NCBI GenBank assembly: GCA_024636495.1
Contig: JAGXGZ010000064.1
Span: 1-41,561 of the forward strand
Reading direction: 5' to 3'
Origin: Roseobacter sp.
GTDB taxonomy: Bacteria; Pseudomonadota; Alphaproteobacteria; Rhodobacterales; Rhodobacteraceae
Length of the DNA: 41,561 nt
In this document: positions 18,997-27,782 of the stretch, one piece after another
Numbering within the stretch: the stretch's first letter is position 1
How the letters are laid out: each line of letters opens with the position of its first letter
Position numbers and translations under genes: made by a program
The notes under the pieces: model-generated
What the model was told of the DNA's origin: nothing
Databases searched by the model: none
What the model saw: only the letters and a program-made list of their open reading frames with translations

Positions 18997-19026
18997 CGCC
19001 CTGCCAATAACAAGACTGGCAGGGCG
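18997..19026 (+). terminator. Hairpin between convergent phytase-like gene and ohr
   Basis: CGCCCTGCCA (18997-19006) pairs perfectly with TGGCAGGGCG (19017-19026), a 10-bp stem with a 10-base loop. On the minus strand it is followed by TAATTTTAA, on the plus strand by no T run, so it may end both transcripts but fits ohr slightly better. Confidence 0.65.
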
Positions 19027-19089
19027 AATAGACATCAAACTGACAAATGAGACTCTAAAGAACATTGCTCAGTAAAACGTGGTTCGTCC

Positions 19090-19518
19090 TCAGACAACCT
19101 CGGTCTCGACGTCGATATTGCCGTGTGTCGCGTTGGAATATGGACAGATGTGATGCCCGCGCTCTGCGATTTTTTCCGCCACAGATTTTTCGACGCCGGG
19201 CATCTTAACAATCAGTTTTACCTTCAGGCCAAAGCCGCCATCACTGCGCGGCCCGATGCCCACATGCGAGTCAACAGTCGCGTTGTCCGGCACGGTGCCC
19301 AGGTTTTCGCTTTGCGCCGCAAACCGCATCGCACCCAAATAACACGCGGCATACCCAAGCGCGAACAGCTCCTCAGGGTTGTGACCAGCGCCAGAGCCAC
19401 CCAAATCCTTGGGAGGGGTCATGGTGAGGGTTAGCATACCCGATTTCAACGCCGCAGTGCCATCACGACCGCCACCCGTGGCATGCGCTTCGGTCCAATA
19501 TTTGATATCTGTAGACAT
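19090..19518 (-). CDS. ohr: Organic hydroperoxide resistance protein Ohr
   Basis: A 142-residue OsmC/Ohr-family thiol peroxidase. The two redox cysteines are in place: Cys59 in GYAACYLGA and Cys125 in HHICPYSNATHGN, with Arg19 and Glu50 (HNPEELFALG) as expected for the active site. It detoxifies organic and lipid hydroperoxides in the cytoplasm, using lipoylated proteins as reductant in characterised members. It is divergent from ohrR, with two operator-like sequences in the 104-bp gap, so induction by organic peroxides is expected. Confidence 0.95.
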   Translation of the reverse strand: MSTDIKYWTEAHATGGGRDGTAALKSGMLTLTMTPPKDLGGSGAGHNPEELFALGYAACYLGAMRFAAQSENLGTVPDNATVDSHVGIGPRSDGGFGLKVKLIVKMPGVEKSVAEKIAERGHHICPYSNATHGNIDVETEVV

Positions 19519-19530
19519 GATTAATTCCTT

Positions 19531-19551
19531 GTGTACGATTTAATTGTGCAC
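19531..19551. promoter_or_regulatory. OhrR-type operator 1
   Basis: An imperfect 21-bp palindrome whose core CGATTTAATTG (19536-19546) resembles the AT-rich OhrR box (TACAATT-AATTGTA type). It lies 13 bases upstream of the ohr start codon. The same core, inverted, occurs again at 19591-19601. Confidence 0.65.
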
Positions 19552-19588
19552 GTTTTATAACAGGGGCAAGGCGGCGATGTCAATTGCT

Positions 19589-19603
19589 TGCAATTAAATC
19601 GCG
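19589..19603. promoter_or_regulatory. OhrR-type operator 2
   Basis: CAATTAAATCG at 19591-19601 is the exact inverse of the core at 19536-19546, within an imperfect dyad. It lies 20 bases upstream of the ohrR ATG and probably mediates autoregulation. Confidence 0.6.
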
Positions 19604-19622
19604 CGCCATGTAAATAATCTGC

Positions 19623-20108
19623 ATGTCACTCGCACCATCAGATATGATCTGTTTCGCCCTGTATTCTGCGACCCACGCCATGCAGCAGGCCTATCGCCCG
19701 TTGCTTGAACCGTTGGGGATAACCTATCCGCAATATCTTGTTCTAAGTGTTTTGTGGTCGGCAACCGACCCGTTGACGGTTAGCGCGGTCGGGGGTGCGC
19801 TTCATTTGGATTCCAGCACGATTACACCGCTTTTGAAGCGCCTTGAGGGTGCCGGATTGGTGACGCGCCGTCGCGATCCGCAAGATGAACGCAAGGTGCA
19901 TGTGTCATTGACCGATACGGGCCGTGCGTTGGAACTGCACGCCGCGCATATTCCTGCCTGTATATTTGAAAAGACAGGTCTGGATGTCGGGGCATTGGAA
20001 AACTTGCACAAAGATGTCCTGAGATTAAACGAAACGCTGCGCGCTTCGTCGACATCCTTGTCTGGCGCTGGCGGCCAGAATGCTTCAGGACAGGAAACAC
20101 CAATATGA
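19623..20108 (+). CDS. ohrR: Peroxide-sensing MarR-family repressor OhrR
   Basis: A 161-residue MarR-family protein. The sensing cysteine is Cys10 in DMICFALYSA, matching the reactive N-terminal Cys of known OhrR proteins. The winged helix spans ~50-100 (LHLDSSTITPLLKRLEGAGL, then RDPQDERKVHVSLTDTGR). A second cysteine, Cys113, could make it a 2-Cys type like that of Xanthomonas. It would repress ohr and itself until oxidised. It overlaps the downstream cupin gene by ATGA. Confidence 0.92.
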   Translation: MSLAPSDMICFALYSATHAMQQAYRPLLEPLGITYPQYLVLSVLWSATDPLTVSAVGGALHLDSSTITPLLKRLEGAGLVTRRRDPQDERKVHVSLTDTGRALELHAAHIPACIFEKTGLDVGALENLHKDVLRLNETLRASSTSLSGAGGQNASGQETPI

Positions 20109-20371
20109 CAAGAGAAGAGTTTGAACAGTCAGCCCGCCAAAAAGGCTATGATGAGGCAACGATGGTACGGTTTGAGCCGTCTTCGCGCAGCGATTTCCAC
20201 AGCCATGACAAGGTGTCATTTGTCTTTGTCATTGAGGGTGAATTCATTTTGAACACGAAAAGTGACGCGCCGCGCTACGGGGCAGGCGACATTTGCATTC
20301 TGGAAAAAGACGTTAACCACACAGAAGAAGCCGGGCCTGACGGCGCAACCATTCTGGTCGCTCGCAAGTAA
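20105..20371 (+). CDS. Small cupin-domain protein
   Basis: An 88-residue single cupin. Metal-ligand candidates are in FHSHDKVSFVFVIEGEFIL and the second motif region GAGDICILEKDVNHTEE. Proteins of this size bind a metal or small ligand; no reaction can be assigned. It overlaps ohrR by 4 bases, so it is co-translated with the peroxide sensor and may belong to the peroxide response. Confidence 0.8.
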   Translation: MTREEFEQSARQKGYDEATMVRFEPSSRSDFHSHDKVSFVFVIEGEFILNTKSDAPRYGAGDICILEKDVNHTEEAGPDGATILVARK

Positions 20372-20447
20372 ATCGGACTGCGCCACCCTTCGGTTTTATT
20401 CAAGGCTGCAAATACCCTAGCGCACAGCAAGTTCTGACCGACGGTAA

Positions 20448-21869
20448 CTAGCCCCGTGCATAGATATCTTCGTATCGGATGATATCGTCCTCACCCAGAT
20501 AGCTGCCTGTCTGCACTTCAATCAACACCATTGGCACCTTGCCGGGGTTTTCCATGCGGTGAACAGCGCCCAGCGGGATGTAGACCGATTGGTTTTCGCT
20601 GATCAGCTTGACGGTCTCGTCAACGGTGACGCGTGCTGTCCCTTCAACGACGATCCAATGTTCTGACCGGTGGTGGTGGCTTTGCAGGCTAAGGGAGGCC
20701 CCGGGGTTCACGACGATGCGTTTCACCTGGAAACGGCCCCCGATCACGAGGCTTTCATACCAGCCCCAAGGACGATAATCGCGGGGCAGCTGTACAGCTT
20801 GGCTAACACCTTTGGCTTTCAGCGCATCAACTGCTTCTTTCACACGCTGCGCCTGGGACTTGTCGGCAACCAGCACCGCGTCGCCCATGGCAATCGCGAC
20901 AATGTTCTCAAGCCCGATGCCGATCAGTTGCAAGCCCTCTGTTTCGGAGCGGAGCAGAGTGTCAGTGCAGTCAATCGCGGTCGCGTTGTCGGAACAGACA
21001 TTGCCATCCGCATCGGGGCCTGATTCCAGCCACACGGCATCCCAACCGCCCAAGTCGGACCAGCCCGCACCAAAGGGCATGACGGCCAAATTATCAGCCT
21101 TTTCCATGATCGCATAATCAATGGAGATATCGTCGGCCTTGGCCCAGGCACTGTCTGCCAAACGCGTAAAGCCCAGATCGGCATTGGCGTTTTCCAGCGA
21201 CGCAGTGACAGCCTCGACCATTTGAGGTGCGTGGATGTTAAAGGCAGCGATGATCGCTTTTGCGGTAAACAGGAATATGCCAGCGTTCCAAAGATAGTTT
21301 CCCGCCGCCAGCATTTCGGTCGCGCGGGCCGCATCAGGCTTTTCGACAAAACGGGCAAGGGGTTGGGGGCCAACAGCCTTTGCATCAGCGTCCGGGGCAA
21401 GTTCAAGATATCCGTACCCCGTTTCAGCGCGGGTAGGCGTGATGCCGAAGGTCACCAGATCACCTGCTAGTGCTCGCGGGACCGCAGCCTGCACCGTAAC
21501 AGCAAAAGCAGCAATGTCCGGGATCACATGGTCGGAGGGGGCAACCAGCATCAACGCCTCAGGATCAGTTTCGGCGACCCACAGCGCCGAGGCGAGAACG
21601 GCAGGGGCCGTATTGCGTCCTTCAGGCTCGATCAGGATGCCCTGTGCCATCAATTCGACCTGCGCCAGCTGTTCGGTCACAATAAACCGAAACGGATCGC
21701 CGGTCACAATCACGGGGGCTGCAAATCCATCGCCAGACAGGCGCCGCGCAGAGGCCTGGAACAGGCTTTCGTTCCCCATCAGCTTGGCGAATTGCTTGGG
21801 ATATGACTTGCGCGACAGTGGCCAAAGCCGTGTACCCGAGCCGCCACAAAGAAGAATGGGATAGATCAT
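20448..21869 (-). CDS. manC: Bifunctional mannose-1-P guanylyltransferase / mannose-6-P isomerase
   Basis: A 473-residue type II PMI/GMP. N-terminal nucleotidyltransferase: LCGGSGTRLWPLSRKSYPKQ (residues ~7-26) and RFVEKPD at ~165, making GDP-mannose from mannose-1-P and GTP. The C-terminal cupin isomerase (RPWGWYESL, then LQSHHHRSEHWIVVEG) interconverts fructose-6-P and mannose-6-P. With the phosphomannomutase at 25308, gmd and fcl it completes fructose-6-P to GDP-L-fucose. The ATG at 21869 is preferred; a TTG four codons upstream has no better ribosome site. It follows fcl by 54 bp on the same strand. Confidence 0.93.
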   Translation of the reverse strand: MIYPILLCGGSGTRLWPLSRKSYPKQFAKLMGNESLFQASARRLSGDGFAAPVIVTGDPFRFIVTEQLAQVELMAQGILIEPEGRNTAPAVLASALWVAETDPEALMLVAPSDHVIPDIAAFAVTVQAAVPRALAGDLVTFGITPTRAETGYGYLELAPDADAKAVGPQPLARFVEKPDAARATEMLAAGNYLWNAGIFLFTAKAIIAAFNIHAPQMVEAVTASLENANADLGFTRLADSAWAKADDISIDYAIMEKADNLAVMPFGAGWSDLGGWDAVWLESGPDADGNVCSDNATAIDCTDTLLRSETEGLQLIGIGLENIVAIAMGDAVLVADKSQAQRVKEAVDALKAKGVSQAVQLPRDYRPWGWYESLVIGGRFQVKRIVVNPGASLSLQSHHHRSEHWIVVEGTARVTVDETVKLISENQSVYIPLGAVHRMENPGKVPMVLIEVQTGSYLGEDDIIRYEDIYARG

Positions 21870-21923
21870 ATTAAATACCAATAAGGTTAGTTATGTAAAA
21901 TTAAGTGAACGCGCGCGCACGTT

Positions 21924-22892
21924 CTACGATCGCACCGTTTCCTGTTTTAAAAACCACTCATATGTCTCACGCAACCCGTCTTTAAGGGCAATCTGGGCCT
22001 CCCAGCCCATTTCAGCCAGCCGCGAGACATTCATCAACTTGCGCATCGTACCGTCTGGTTTGGTCGTGTCAAAACCCAACTTACCTTCAAAGCCGGTCAC
22101 ATCCGCCACCATCTGCGCCAGCTCGCCAATGCTCACATCGGTGCCGGTGCCGACATTGATATGGCTCAGCATGGCCTGCGTGTTCGCCGCGTAGATGTCT
22201 TGTGGCAGATCGAGCACGAACAAGGACGCTTCCGCCATGTCATCCACATGTAGAAATTCACGCATCGGCGTGCCGGTGCCCCAAATCACAACCTCGTCCA
22301 AGCCGTCGCGAGCCGCCTCGTGAAAGCGGCGGATCAGGGCGGGCAGGACGTGGGAATTTTGCGGATGGAAGTTATCACCAGGACCGTAAAGATTGGTTGG
22401 CATGACGGAACGGTAATCGACCCCATGCTGGCGGTTATAGCTTTCACACAGCTTGATGCCCGCGATCTTGGCAATCGCATAAGGCTCGTTCGTCGGTTCA
22501 AGCGTGCCTGTCAACAACGCGTCTTCGGCCATCGGCTGCGCGGCCTCGCGCGGGTAAATGCACGAACTGCCGAGCTGCAGCAGCGTCTTTACCCCGGCGG
22601 CAAAGGCCTGATGGATCACATTGCATTCAATCATCAGGTTTTCGTAAATGAAATCAGCGGGATAGGTGTTGTTGGCCATGATGCCGCCCACTTTTGCGGC
22701 GGCAAGAATGACAACATCGGGCCGCTCGGCCCCCATAAAATCGCGCACCTCCGCTTGCGACGTCAGATCCAGCTCCGCATGGGTCCGCGTGATCAGCGTC
22801 AAGGCCTCGCCCGCGTCTTTGCGTGCTTGCAACTGCCGCAATATTGCGCCGCCTACCATGCCACGGTGCCCTGCAATATAAATCTTGCGCAT
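21924..22892 (-). CDS. fcl: GDP-L-fucose synthase
   Basis: A 322-residue short-chain dehydrogenase/epimerase. NADP-binding [10 protein letters not shown] is at residues 8-17 and the catalytic Tyr-x3-Lys lies in [18 protein letters not shown] at ~135. It converts GDP-4-keto-6-deoxymannose to GDP-L-fucose (3,5-epimerisation and 4-reduction). The ATG at 22892 lies 4 bases after the gmd stop, with GGTAGG upstream; a TTG at 22910 would overlap gmd and is less likely. Confidence 0.93.
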   Translation of the reverse strand: MRKIYIAGHRGMVGGAILRQLQARKDAGEALTLITRTHAELDLTSQAEVRDFMGAERPDVVILAAAKVGGIMANNTYPADFIYENLMIECNVIHQAFAAGVKTLLQLGSSCIYPREAAQPMAEDALLTGTLEPTNEPYAIAKIAGIKLCESYNRQHGVDYRSVMPTNLYGPGDNFHPQNSHVLPALIRRFHEAARDGLDEVVIWGTGTPMREFLHVDDMAEASLFVLDLPQDIYAANTQAMLSHINVGTGTDVSIGELAQMVADVTGFEGKLGFDTTKPDGTMRKLMNVSRLAEMGWEAQIALKDGLRETYEWFLKQETVRS

Positions 22893-22896
22893 GGGC

Positions 22897-24018
22897 CTAC
22901 CCGTTCTCAAGCGAGATCGGCAGATCCAACCCGTGTTCTTTCAGTAACGCATGACGGCGCGCGATCTTTAGATCATTGGCGACCATCTCGGCGCACATTT
23001 CCTGTGTTGTTATCTGCGGTACCCACCCCAGTTTTTCCTTGGCCTTGGCGGGGGAGCCGAGCAGCGTTTCAACCTCAGCCGGGCGGAAATACTGCGGGTC
23101 AATTTGCATCACGACATCACCCGGCTTAACCGCTGGCGCATCATCGCCTTTAACACTGTCGACGATAGCACGCTCTTCCAGCCCTTCCCCCTCGAACCGC
23201 AGAGTGATCCCCAATTCGGCCGCGGACCATGTAATGAATTGGCGCACGGAATACTGCACACCTGTCGCAATAACAAAGTCATCAGGCGCATCTTGCTGCA
23301 GCATCATCCACTGCATACGCACGTAATCCTTGGCGTGGCCCCAATCGCGCAACGCGTCGATGTTCCCCATATAGAGACATTGTTCGAGGCCTTGGGCGAT
23401 ATTCGCAATGCCGCGGGTGATCTTGCGGGTGACAAAAGTTTCGCCACGGCGCGGGGATTCGTGGTTAAAAAGGATCCCGTTGCAAGCATACATCCCGTAG
23501 GCTTCGCGGTAGTTTACCGTGATCCAATAGGCGTACATCTTGGCCACTGCATAGGGTGATCGTGGATGGAATGGCGTGGTTTCAGTCTGCGGAATTTCCT
23601 GCACCAAGCCATAAAGCTCAGAGGTCGAGGCCTGATAAAATCGCGTTTTCTTTTCCAGCCCCAGAAACCGGATCGCTTCAAGCAGGCGCAGAGTGCCATT
23701 GCCATCTACGTCAGCCGTATATTCCGGCGATTCAAAGCTTACCGCTACATGGCTTTGTGCGCCAAGGTTATACACCTCGTCCGGCTGCACTTCGCTAATG
23801 ATCCGCGTCAGGTTCGAACTGTCGGTCAGATCACCATAATGCAGCTTTAGCTTGGGGTTCGGTTCGTGCGGATCTTGGTAAATATGGTCGATCCGCTGCG
23901 TGTTCAGCGACGAAGACCGCCGTTTGATCCCATGCACTTCGTACCCTTTTTCCAGCAACAACTCTGCCAGATAGGATCCGTCTTGTCCGGTAATGCCCGT
24001 GATCAATGCGCGTTTCAT
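22897..24018 (-). CDS. gmd: GDP-mannose 4,6-dehydratase
   Basis: A 373-residue SDR enzyme with [19 protein letters not shown] at the N-terminus (Rossmann), QASTSELYG and [19 protein letters not shown] (Tyr-x3-Lys), and [16 protein letters not shown], all typical of Gmd. It makes GDP-4-keto-6-deoxy-D-mannose, the substrate of Fcl. It is the first gene of the gmd-fcl-manC run. The 241 bp upstream (24019-24259) hold no gene and presumably its promoter, which I cannot pinpoint. Confidence 0.95.
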   Translation of the reverse strand: MKRALITGITGQDGSYLAELLLEKGYEVHGIKRRSSSLNTQRIDHIYQDPHEPNPKLKLHYGDLTDSSNLTRIISEVQPDEVYNLGAQSHVAVSFESPEYTADVDGNGTLRLLEAIRFLGLEKKTRFYQASTSELYGLVQEIPQTETTPFHPRSPYAVAKMYAYWITVNYREAYGMYACNGILFNHESPRRGETFVTRKITRGIANIAQGLEQCLYMGNIDALRDWGHAKDYVRMQWMMLQQDAPDDFVIATGVQYSVRQFITWSAAELGITLRFEGEGLEERAIVDSVKGDDAPAVKPGDVVMQIDPQYFRPAEVETLLGSPAKAKEKLGWVPQITTQEMCAEMVANDLKIARRHALLKEHGLDLPISLENG

Positions 24019-24259
24019 TAAAACCCTCTTTTATCTATTTTGTAGTCGCCAAAATCATCATAGCGAGACCCAATCACAAAGGCCCAAACGCTTATTTCTA
24101 TTTGTTATCCGCGATTATCACTTTTATCCAGACCGTAGATGAAGAACCCTGATGCCATGGCCAAACAAGTTCAAGTGTCGGCGTGAGGATACTACCCTAA
24201 GCCTTCGCATTTGGCACCTTGTTTCCCAAAGATGATCGTTGCCAACCTGGTTTGGACGA

Positions 24260-25144
24260 TCAATTCCGATCCAGACCAAACTGCATTTTTACCCAATCCG
24301 GCAAAGTCACGCGGTACTTGAAAATTTTGGACTTGCTGCGAAGAACGCTTTCTTTTTCATCCCTAACCGGATCTGACAGGATTGAGTTGTAAGCCTCATC
24401 ACGCGCGATTGACCACTCTTTGTCGTCATACGCGGCGAAGTTCGCATAGAACCGTGTGGCATCTCGATCCGCTTCTTTCCATGCCGCACCCGGAAGACCT
24501 TTGCCCGGCGAGTTACCGACTTCTGTTCGATGTTGGTTCGCAACCTCGAGAGCGTTCAGATTGGCATATTTCAGATGTAGCATATATACCCCCTTGGGCA
24601 GATCAAATGTCGCCGTAGGAAGCCTGCGGGACCCTACCCAAATGCCGTGGCGCCAAAGGGCGGTCCCTCGCTTGGCGGCCCAAGCCTTGCTGTAGTGACC
24701 AGTAAAAACCGCCTTGGAGCGATGCCCCAACGCCATGTGTCGTTCCTCCAGAACCTTGTCATCGGGGACTTCGGCCACATTCAGGCCCAATGCAAAAACC
24801 GCCTTTGATGAAACATTTTCAAAGATGGCCCCAAGCGATTGATGAACAGACGGGTCAAAGCAGATCAGTTCATCTGAATCGGTACGGATCACCCAATCAT
24901 AAGACAGTGCCAAACCGTCAGAAAAGCTGTTCAACATCTGACCGCGTCGGCGGTCAAATCCTTCAAGAACATCGCGGGGGACCGTAATCACACTGGCACG
25001 AGGGCAAATTTGCGCAACCTGATCGTCAAATCCATGCGCCACGACGTAAAGGTTATCGAAACCTACCAGCCGACCATAATGCGTGTACCACTGCGACAAC
25101 GCCCAGTAGTCTTTGTAAACCATTGTTAGGGCGCATATCTTCAT
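24260..25144 (-). CDS. Glycosyltransferase family 2-like protein
   Basis: A 294-residue protein of the GT2-like (Glyco_tranf_2_4) type. It begins MKICALTMVYKDYWALSQWY and has the nucleotide-sugar/metal motif RTDSDELI at about residue 92. There are no membrane helices. It lies between gmd and the divergent phosphomannomutase, so transfer of fucose or mannose to a surface polysaccharide is a fair guess, but donor and acceptor are unknown. Start codon context with the divergent gene is tight but clear. Confidence 0.8.
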   Translation of the reverse strand: MKICALTMVYKDYWALSQWYTHYGRLVGFDNLYVVAHGFDDQVAQICPRASVITVPRDVLEGFDRRRGQMLNSFSDGLALSYDWVIRTDSDELICFDPSVHQSLGAIFENVSSKAVFALGLNVAEVPDDKVLEERHMALGHRSKAVFTGHYSKAWAAKRGTALWRHGIWVGSRRLPTATFDLPKGVYMLHLKYANLNALEVANQHRTEVGNSPGKGLPGAAWKEADRDATRFYANFAAYDDKEWSIARDEAYNSILSDPVRDEKESVLRSKSKIFKYRVTLPDWVKMQFGLDRN

Positions 25145-25307
25145 GCTTTCTTTTACTGCGTTTCGAAAACCTAAAACAAGACGTTTTGGCCTCTCTTTGG
25201 CGTGCCCTTATGATGGGCAGGAAACCCCAAGCCAAAGTGCCTTTTTACCTGACATACCTTACCTGCTTGCTATAACGGCCCCAACAACAAACCAAAGGAC
25301 CCTTTTA

Positions 25308-26678
25308 ATGCCTCCAAAATTTGGAACCAGCGGCCTACGCGGGCTTGTTACGGAACTTACCGTTGACTTGATCGGGGCGCATGTCAGGGCGTTTGTCGCG
25401 TCGTGTCCTGTGGGAAATGGCATTTGGATCGGCCAGGATTTGCGAGGGTCTTCGCCTGCGATTTCGAAGATGGTTGCGCAAGCAGCACGCGAGATGGGCG
25501 TACAGGTGACCGATGCTGGGGCAATTCCCACCCCTGCCCTTGCACTGGCATCAATGAATGCGGGATGCGGCGCCGTTATGGTAACAGGCAGCCACATCCC
25601 AGACGACCGGAACGGCATCAAGTTCTACACGCCCGAGGGCGAGATCACCAAAACGCATGAGGCCGCTATTTTGGCCAACCTGAACGCCGCTGCGACGGGG
25701 CACGGGCCAGATTTGATCACGGATCAGGGGGCCGAGGCCGCATATATCGCGCGCTACACCACCGCTTTTGGATCAGCCTTGGCCGGAATGCGCATCGGGT
25801 TCTACAGCCACTCCGCCGTGGGGCGTGATCTGATGGTTGATCTGCTGACCCAATTGGGGGCGAATGTCACTGAATTGGGACGGGCCACGCATTTTGTGCC
25901 CGTCGATACCGAAGCTGTTCCCGAAGATGTGCGCGCGCAATTGCGAGACTGGGCCAGGAACCACCCGCTGGATGCAATCGTCTCGACCGATGGCGACGGC
26001 GACCGGCCTATGGTGGCCGATGCGACCGGCAACATCGTTCCCGGTGACGTGCTGGGTCAGATAACAGGCAAAGCCCTTGGCGCGCAGATGGCCGTCACGC
26101 CAGTATCCTCAAACTCCGGGGCAGAGCAGGTATTCGACGGTGTCATCCGCACGCGGATCGGATCGCCGTATGTGATCGCTGGCATGCAAAGCGCTGTGGG
26201 CCAAGTGGTCGGATACGAGGCGAACGGCGGCTTTCTGTTGGGTTATGACGCCAATGGCCCCTTTGGCCAATTGCCTGCGCTGATGACGCGCGATGCCGTC
26301 CTGCCGATCTTGGCCAGTTTGATGGCTGGCAAGGCCGAGGGAACTCTGGCCGCGGCAGTTGCCAAGCAACCCGCGCGTTTCACGGCGGCAGACCGATTGC
26401 AGGGTGTCGAAACCGATGTCGCCCAAGCCTTTATCTCAGCGCTTAGCGCCCAAGACAGCACTCGGGCGGCGTTTCTTGCGCAGCTTGACCTGACCGAAGT
26501 TGCCGTAGACCGCACCGATGGCTTGCGGATGATCTGCGAAGGCGATCGAATTGTCCACCTGCGCCCATCCGGCAACGCGCCCGAACTGCGTTTTTATGCA
26601 GAGGCAGATAGCCCCGAGGCCGCCCAGTCCTTGTTGGTACAAGGGCTTGGCATGCTGAGCGCGGAATTAATGCCTTAG
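25308..26678 (+). CDS. manB: Phosphomannomutase (alpha-D-phosphohexomutase)
   Basis: A 456-residue four-domain phosphohexomutase. The phosphoserine loop TGSHIPDDRNGIK has Ser95; the Mg loop is DGDGDRP at 228-234; the sugar-binding loop is EANGGFLLG; the C-terminal phosphate loop is RPSGNAPELRFY. It converts mannose-6-P to mannose-1-P, linking the two activities of ManC. AAAGGA lies 8 bases before the ATG at 25308, which settles the start; the frame stays open upstream for 55 codons without family sequence. A phosphoglucomutase activity cannot be excluded. Confidence 0.88.
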   Translation: MPPKFGTSGLRGLVTELTVDLIGAHVRAFVASCPVGNGIWIGQDLRGSSPAISKMVAQAAREMGVQVTDAGAIPTPALALASMNAGCGAVMVTGSHIPDDRNGIKFYTPEGEITKTHEAAILANLNAAATGHGPDLITDQGAEAAYIARYTTAFGSALAGMRIGFYSHSAVGRDLMVDLLTQLGANVTELGRATHFVPVDTEAVPEDVRAQLRDWARNHPLDAIVSTDGDGDRPMVADATGNIVPGDVLGQITGKALGAQMAVTPVSSNSGAEQVFDGVIRTRIGSPYVIAGMQSAVGQVVGYEANGGFLLGYDANGPFGQLPALMTRDAVLPILASLMAGKAEGTLAAAVAKQPARFTAADRLQGVETDVAQAFISALSAQDSTRAAFLAQLDLTEVAVDRTDGLRMICEGDRIVHLRPSGNAPELRFYAEADSPEAAQSLLVQGLGMLSAELMP

Positions 26679-26698
26679 GTGTGGCGCCACACCTAAGG
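26673..26698. terminator. Perfect 26-bp palindrome across the manB stop codon
   Basis: CCTTAGGTGTGGC (26673-26685) is followed directly by its exact inverse complement, GCCACACCTAAGG. The TAG stop at 26676 lies inside the arm. Two further inverted repeats follow before the convergent gene: CTGAAAG/CTTTCAG (26710-26731) and GGCTGGG/CCCAGCC (26736-26769). No T run follows, so termination is plausible but not certain. Confidence 0.55.
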
Positions 26699-26774
26699 AT
26701 CAGTCTTGTCTGAAAGACATGTAACTTTCAGTCATGGCTGGGCCCGACCACGATTGGCCCGCCCCAGCCTAAGA

Positions 26775-27674
26775 TTAAGCGCGCACGTTTTGATCAAAAA
26801 AGGCGATGGTGCGTTCCCATGCCAAAACGGCGGCCTCTTCATCGTAGCGGGGGGTCGTGTCATTGTGGAACCCGTGGTTAACGTCAGGATAGAAATGCAC
26901 GCTGAATGCCTTTTGGTTGGATTTAAGCGCCTCAGAATACGCAGGCCAGCCTTCGTTGATCCGCTCGTCAAGTCCGGCGTATTGGATCATCAACGGGGCC
27001 TGAATGCTTGGCACATCTTCCGCTGAGGGTTGGCGCCCGTAAAATGGCACGGAAGCTGCCATTTCAGGATATGCTACGGCCAGCGCATTGCAAACGCCGC
27101 CGCCATAACAGAACCCAACCGCCCCAACACGACCGGTGCTGTCGGGGTGATCGCGCAGAAACTCGAATGCGGCAAAGAAATCTTCCATAAGCTTGGCACC
27201 ATCAAGGGTCCGCTGCATTTCGCGGCCTTCTTCATCGGTGCCGGGATACCCCCCCAGCGGGGTCAACCCATCGGGACCAATCGCAAGGTATCCGGCCTTG
27301 GCAGTGCGGCGTACCACATCTTCGATATATGGGTTCAAACCACGGTTTTCATGCACCACAAGAACGGCTGGCAGTTTGCCTGTCGCACTTGCCGGCTTTG
27401 CCATCAACGCCTTGATCGTGCCATGGCCATTGGGGCTTTCATACTCGATGACCTCGGTCACGATATCAGGATCGTCGGGTGCGACCTGCTGGGCCAAGGC
27501 ATAGTTTGGTTGCAACTGCTCAAGGATCATCGCGCCCGTAACACCAGCAACTGCATATTTACCAGCACGCGAAATGAAATCACGCTTGCTCATTTTGCCG
27601 TGCACATAGCCATCGAAAATCTCAAGAATGCGAGGGTCAAAGTCGCTCGCCTTTTTGCGCGGAGTCTGGGTCAT
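26775..27674 (-). CDS. Dienelactone hydrolase-family protein with export-like N-terminus
   Basis: A 299-residue alpha/beta hydrolase. Nucleophile elbow GFCYGGG with Cys189, acid Asp236 (QYAGLDERIN) and base His267 (VNHGFHND) give the Cys-Asp-His triad of dienelactone hydrolases. The first ~62 residues contain SKRDFISRAG followed by a hydrophobic stretch (YAVAGVTGAMILEQL), resembling a twin-arginine signal but with Lys-Arg in place of Arg-Arg. It may act on lactones or esters in the periplasm. It lies 108 bp behind livF on the same strand and may be the last gene of that block; the link to the pathway is inferred. Confidence 0.82.
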   Translation of the reverse strand: MTQTPRKKASDFDPRILEIFDGYVHGKMSKRDFISRAGKYAVAGVTGAMILEQLQPNYALAQQVAPDDPDIVTEVIEYESPNGHGTIKALMAKPASATGKLPAVLVVHENRGLNPYIEDVVRRTAKAGYLAIGPDGLTPLGGYPGTDEEGREMQRTLDGAKLMEDFFAAFEFLRDHPDSTGRVGAVGFCYGGGVCNALAVAYPEMAASVPFYGRQPSAEDVPSIQAPLMIQYAGLDERINEGWPAYSEALKSNQKAFSVHFYPDVNHGFHNDTTPRYDEEAAVLAWERTIAFFDQNVRA

Positions 27675-27782
27675 TGGGCATCTCTCACTTTTCTGAAGAT
27701 TTGAAATCAGATTTTATGATAGCCCCGTTTTGACGAAAAAACACAAGCTGGCGTAAATGTGATCAAAGCTGGCCGAGTGCTT

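Noticed and set aside
22320..23129. Plus-strand frame of 269 codons opposite fcl and gmd
   Set aside because: Antisense shadow; both sense genes are complete and recognisable.
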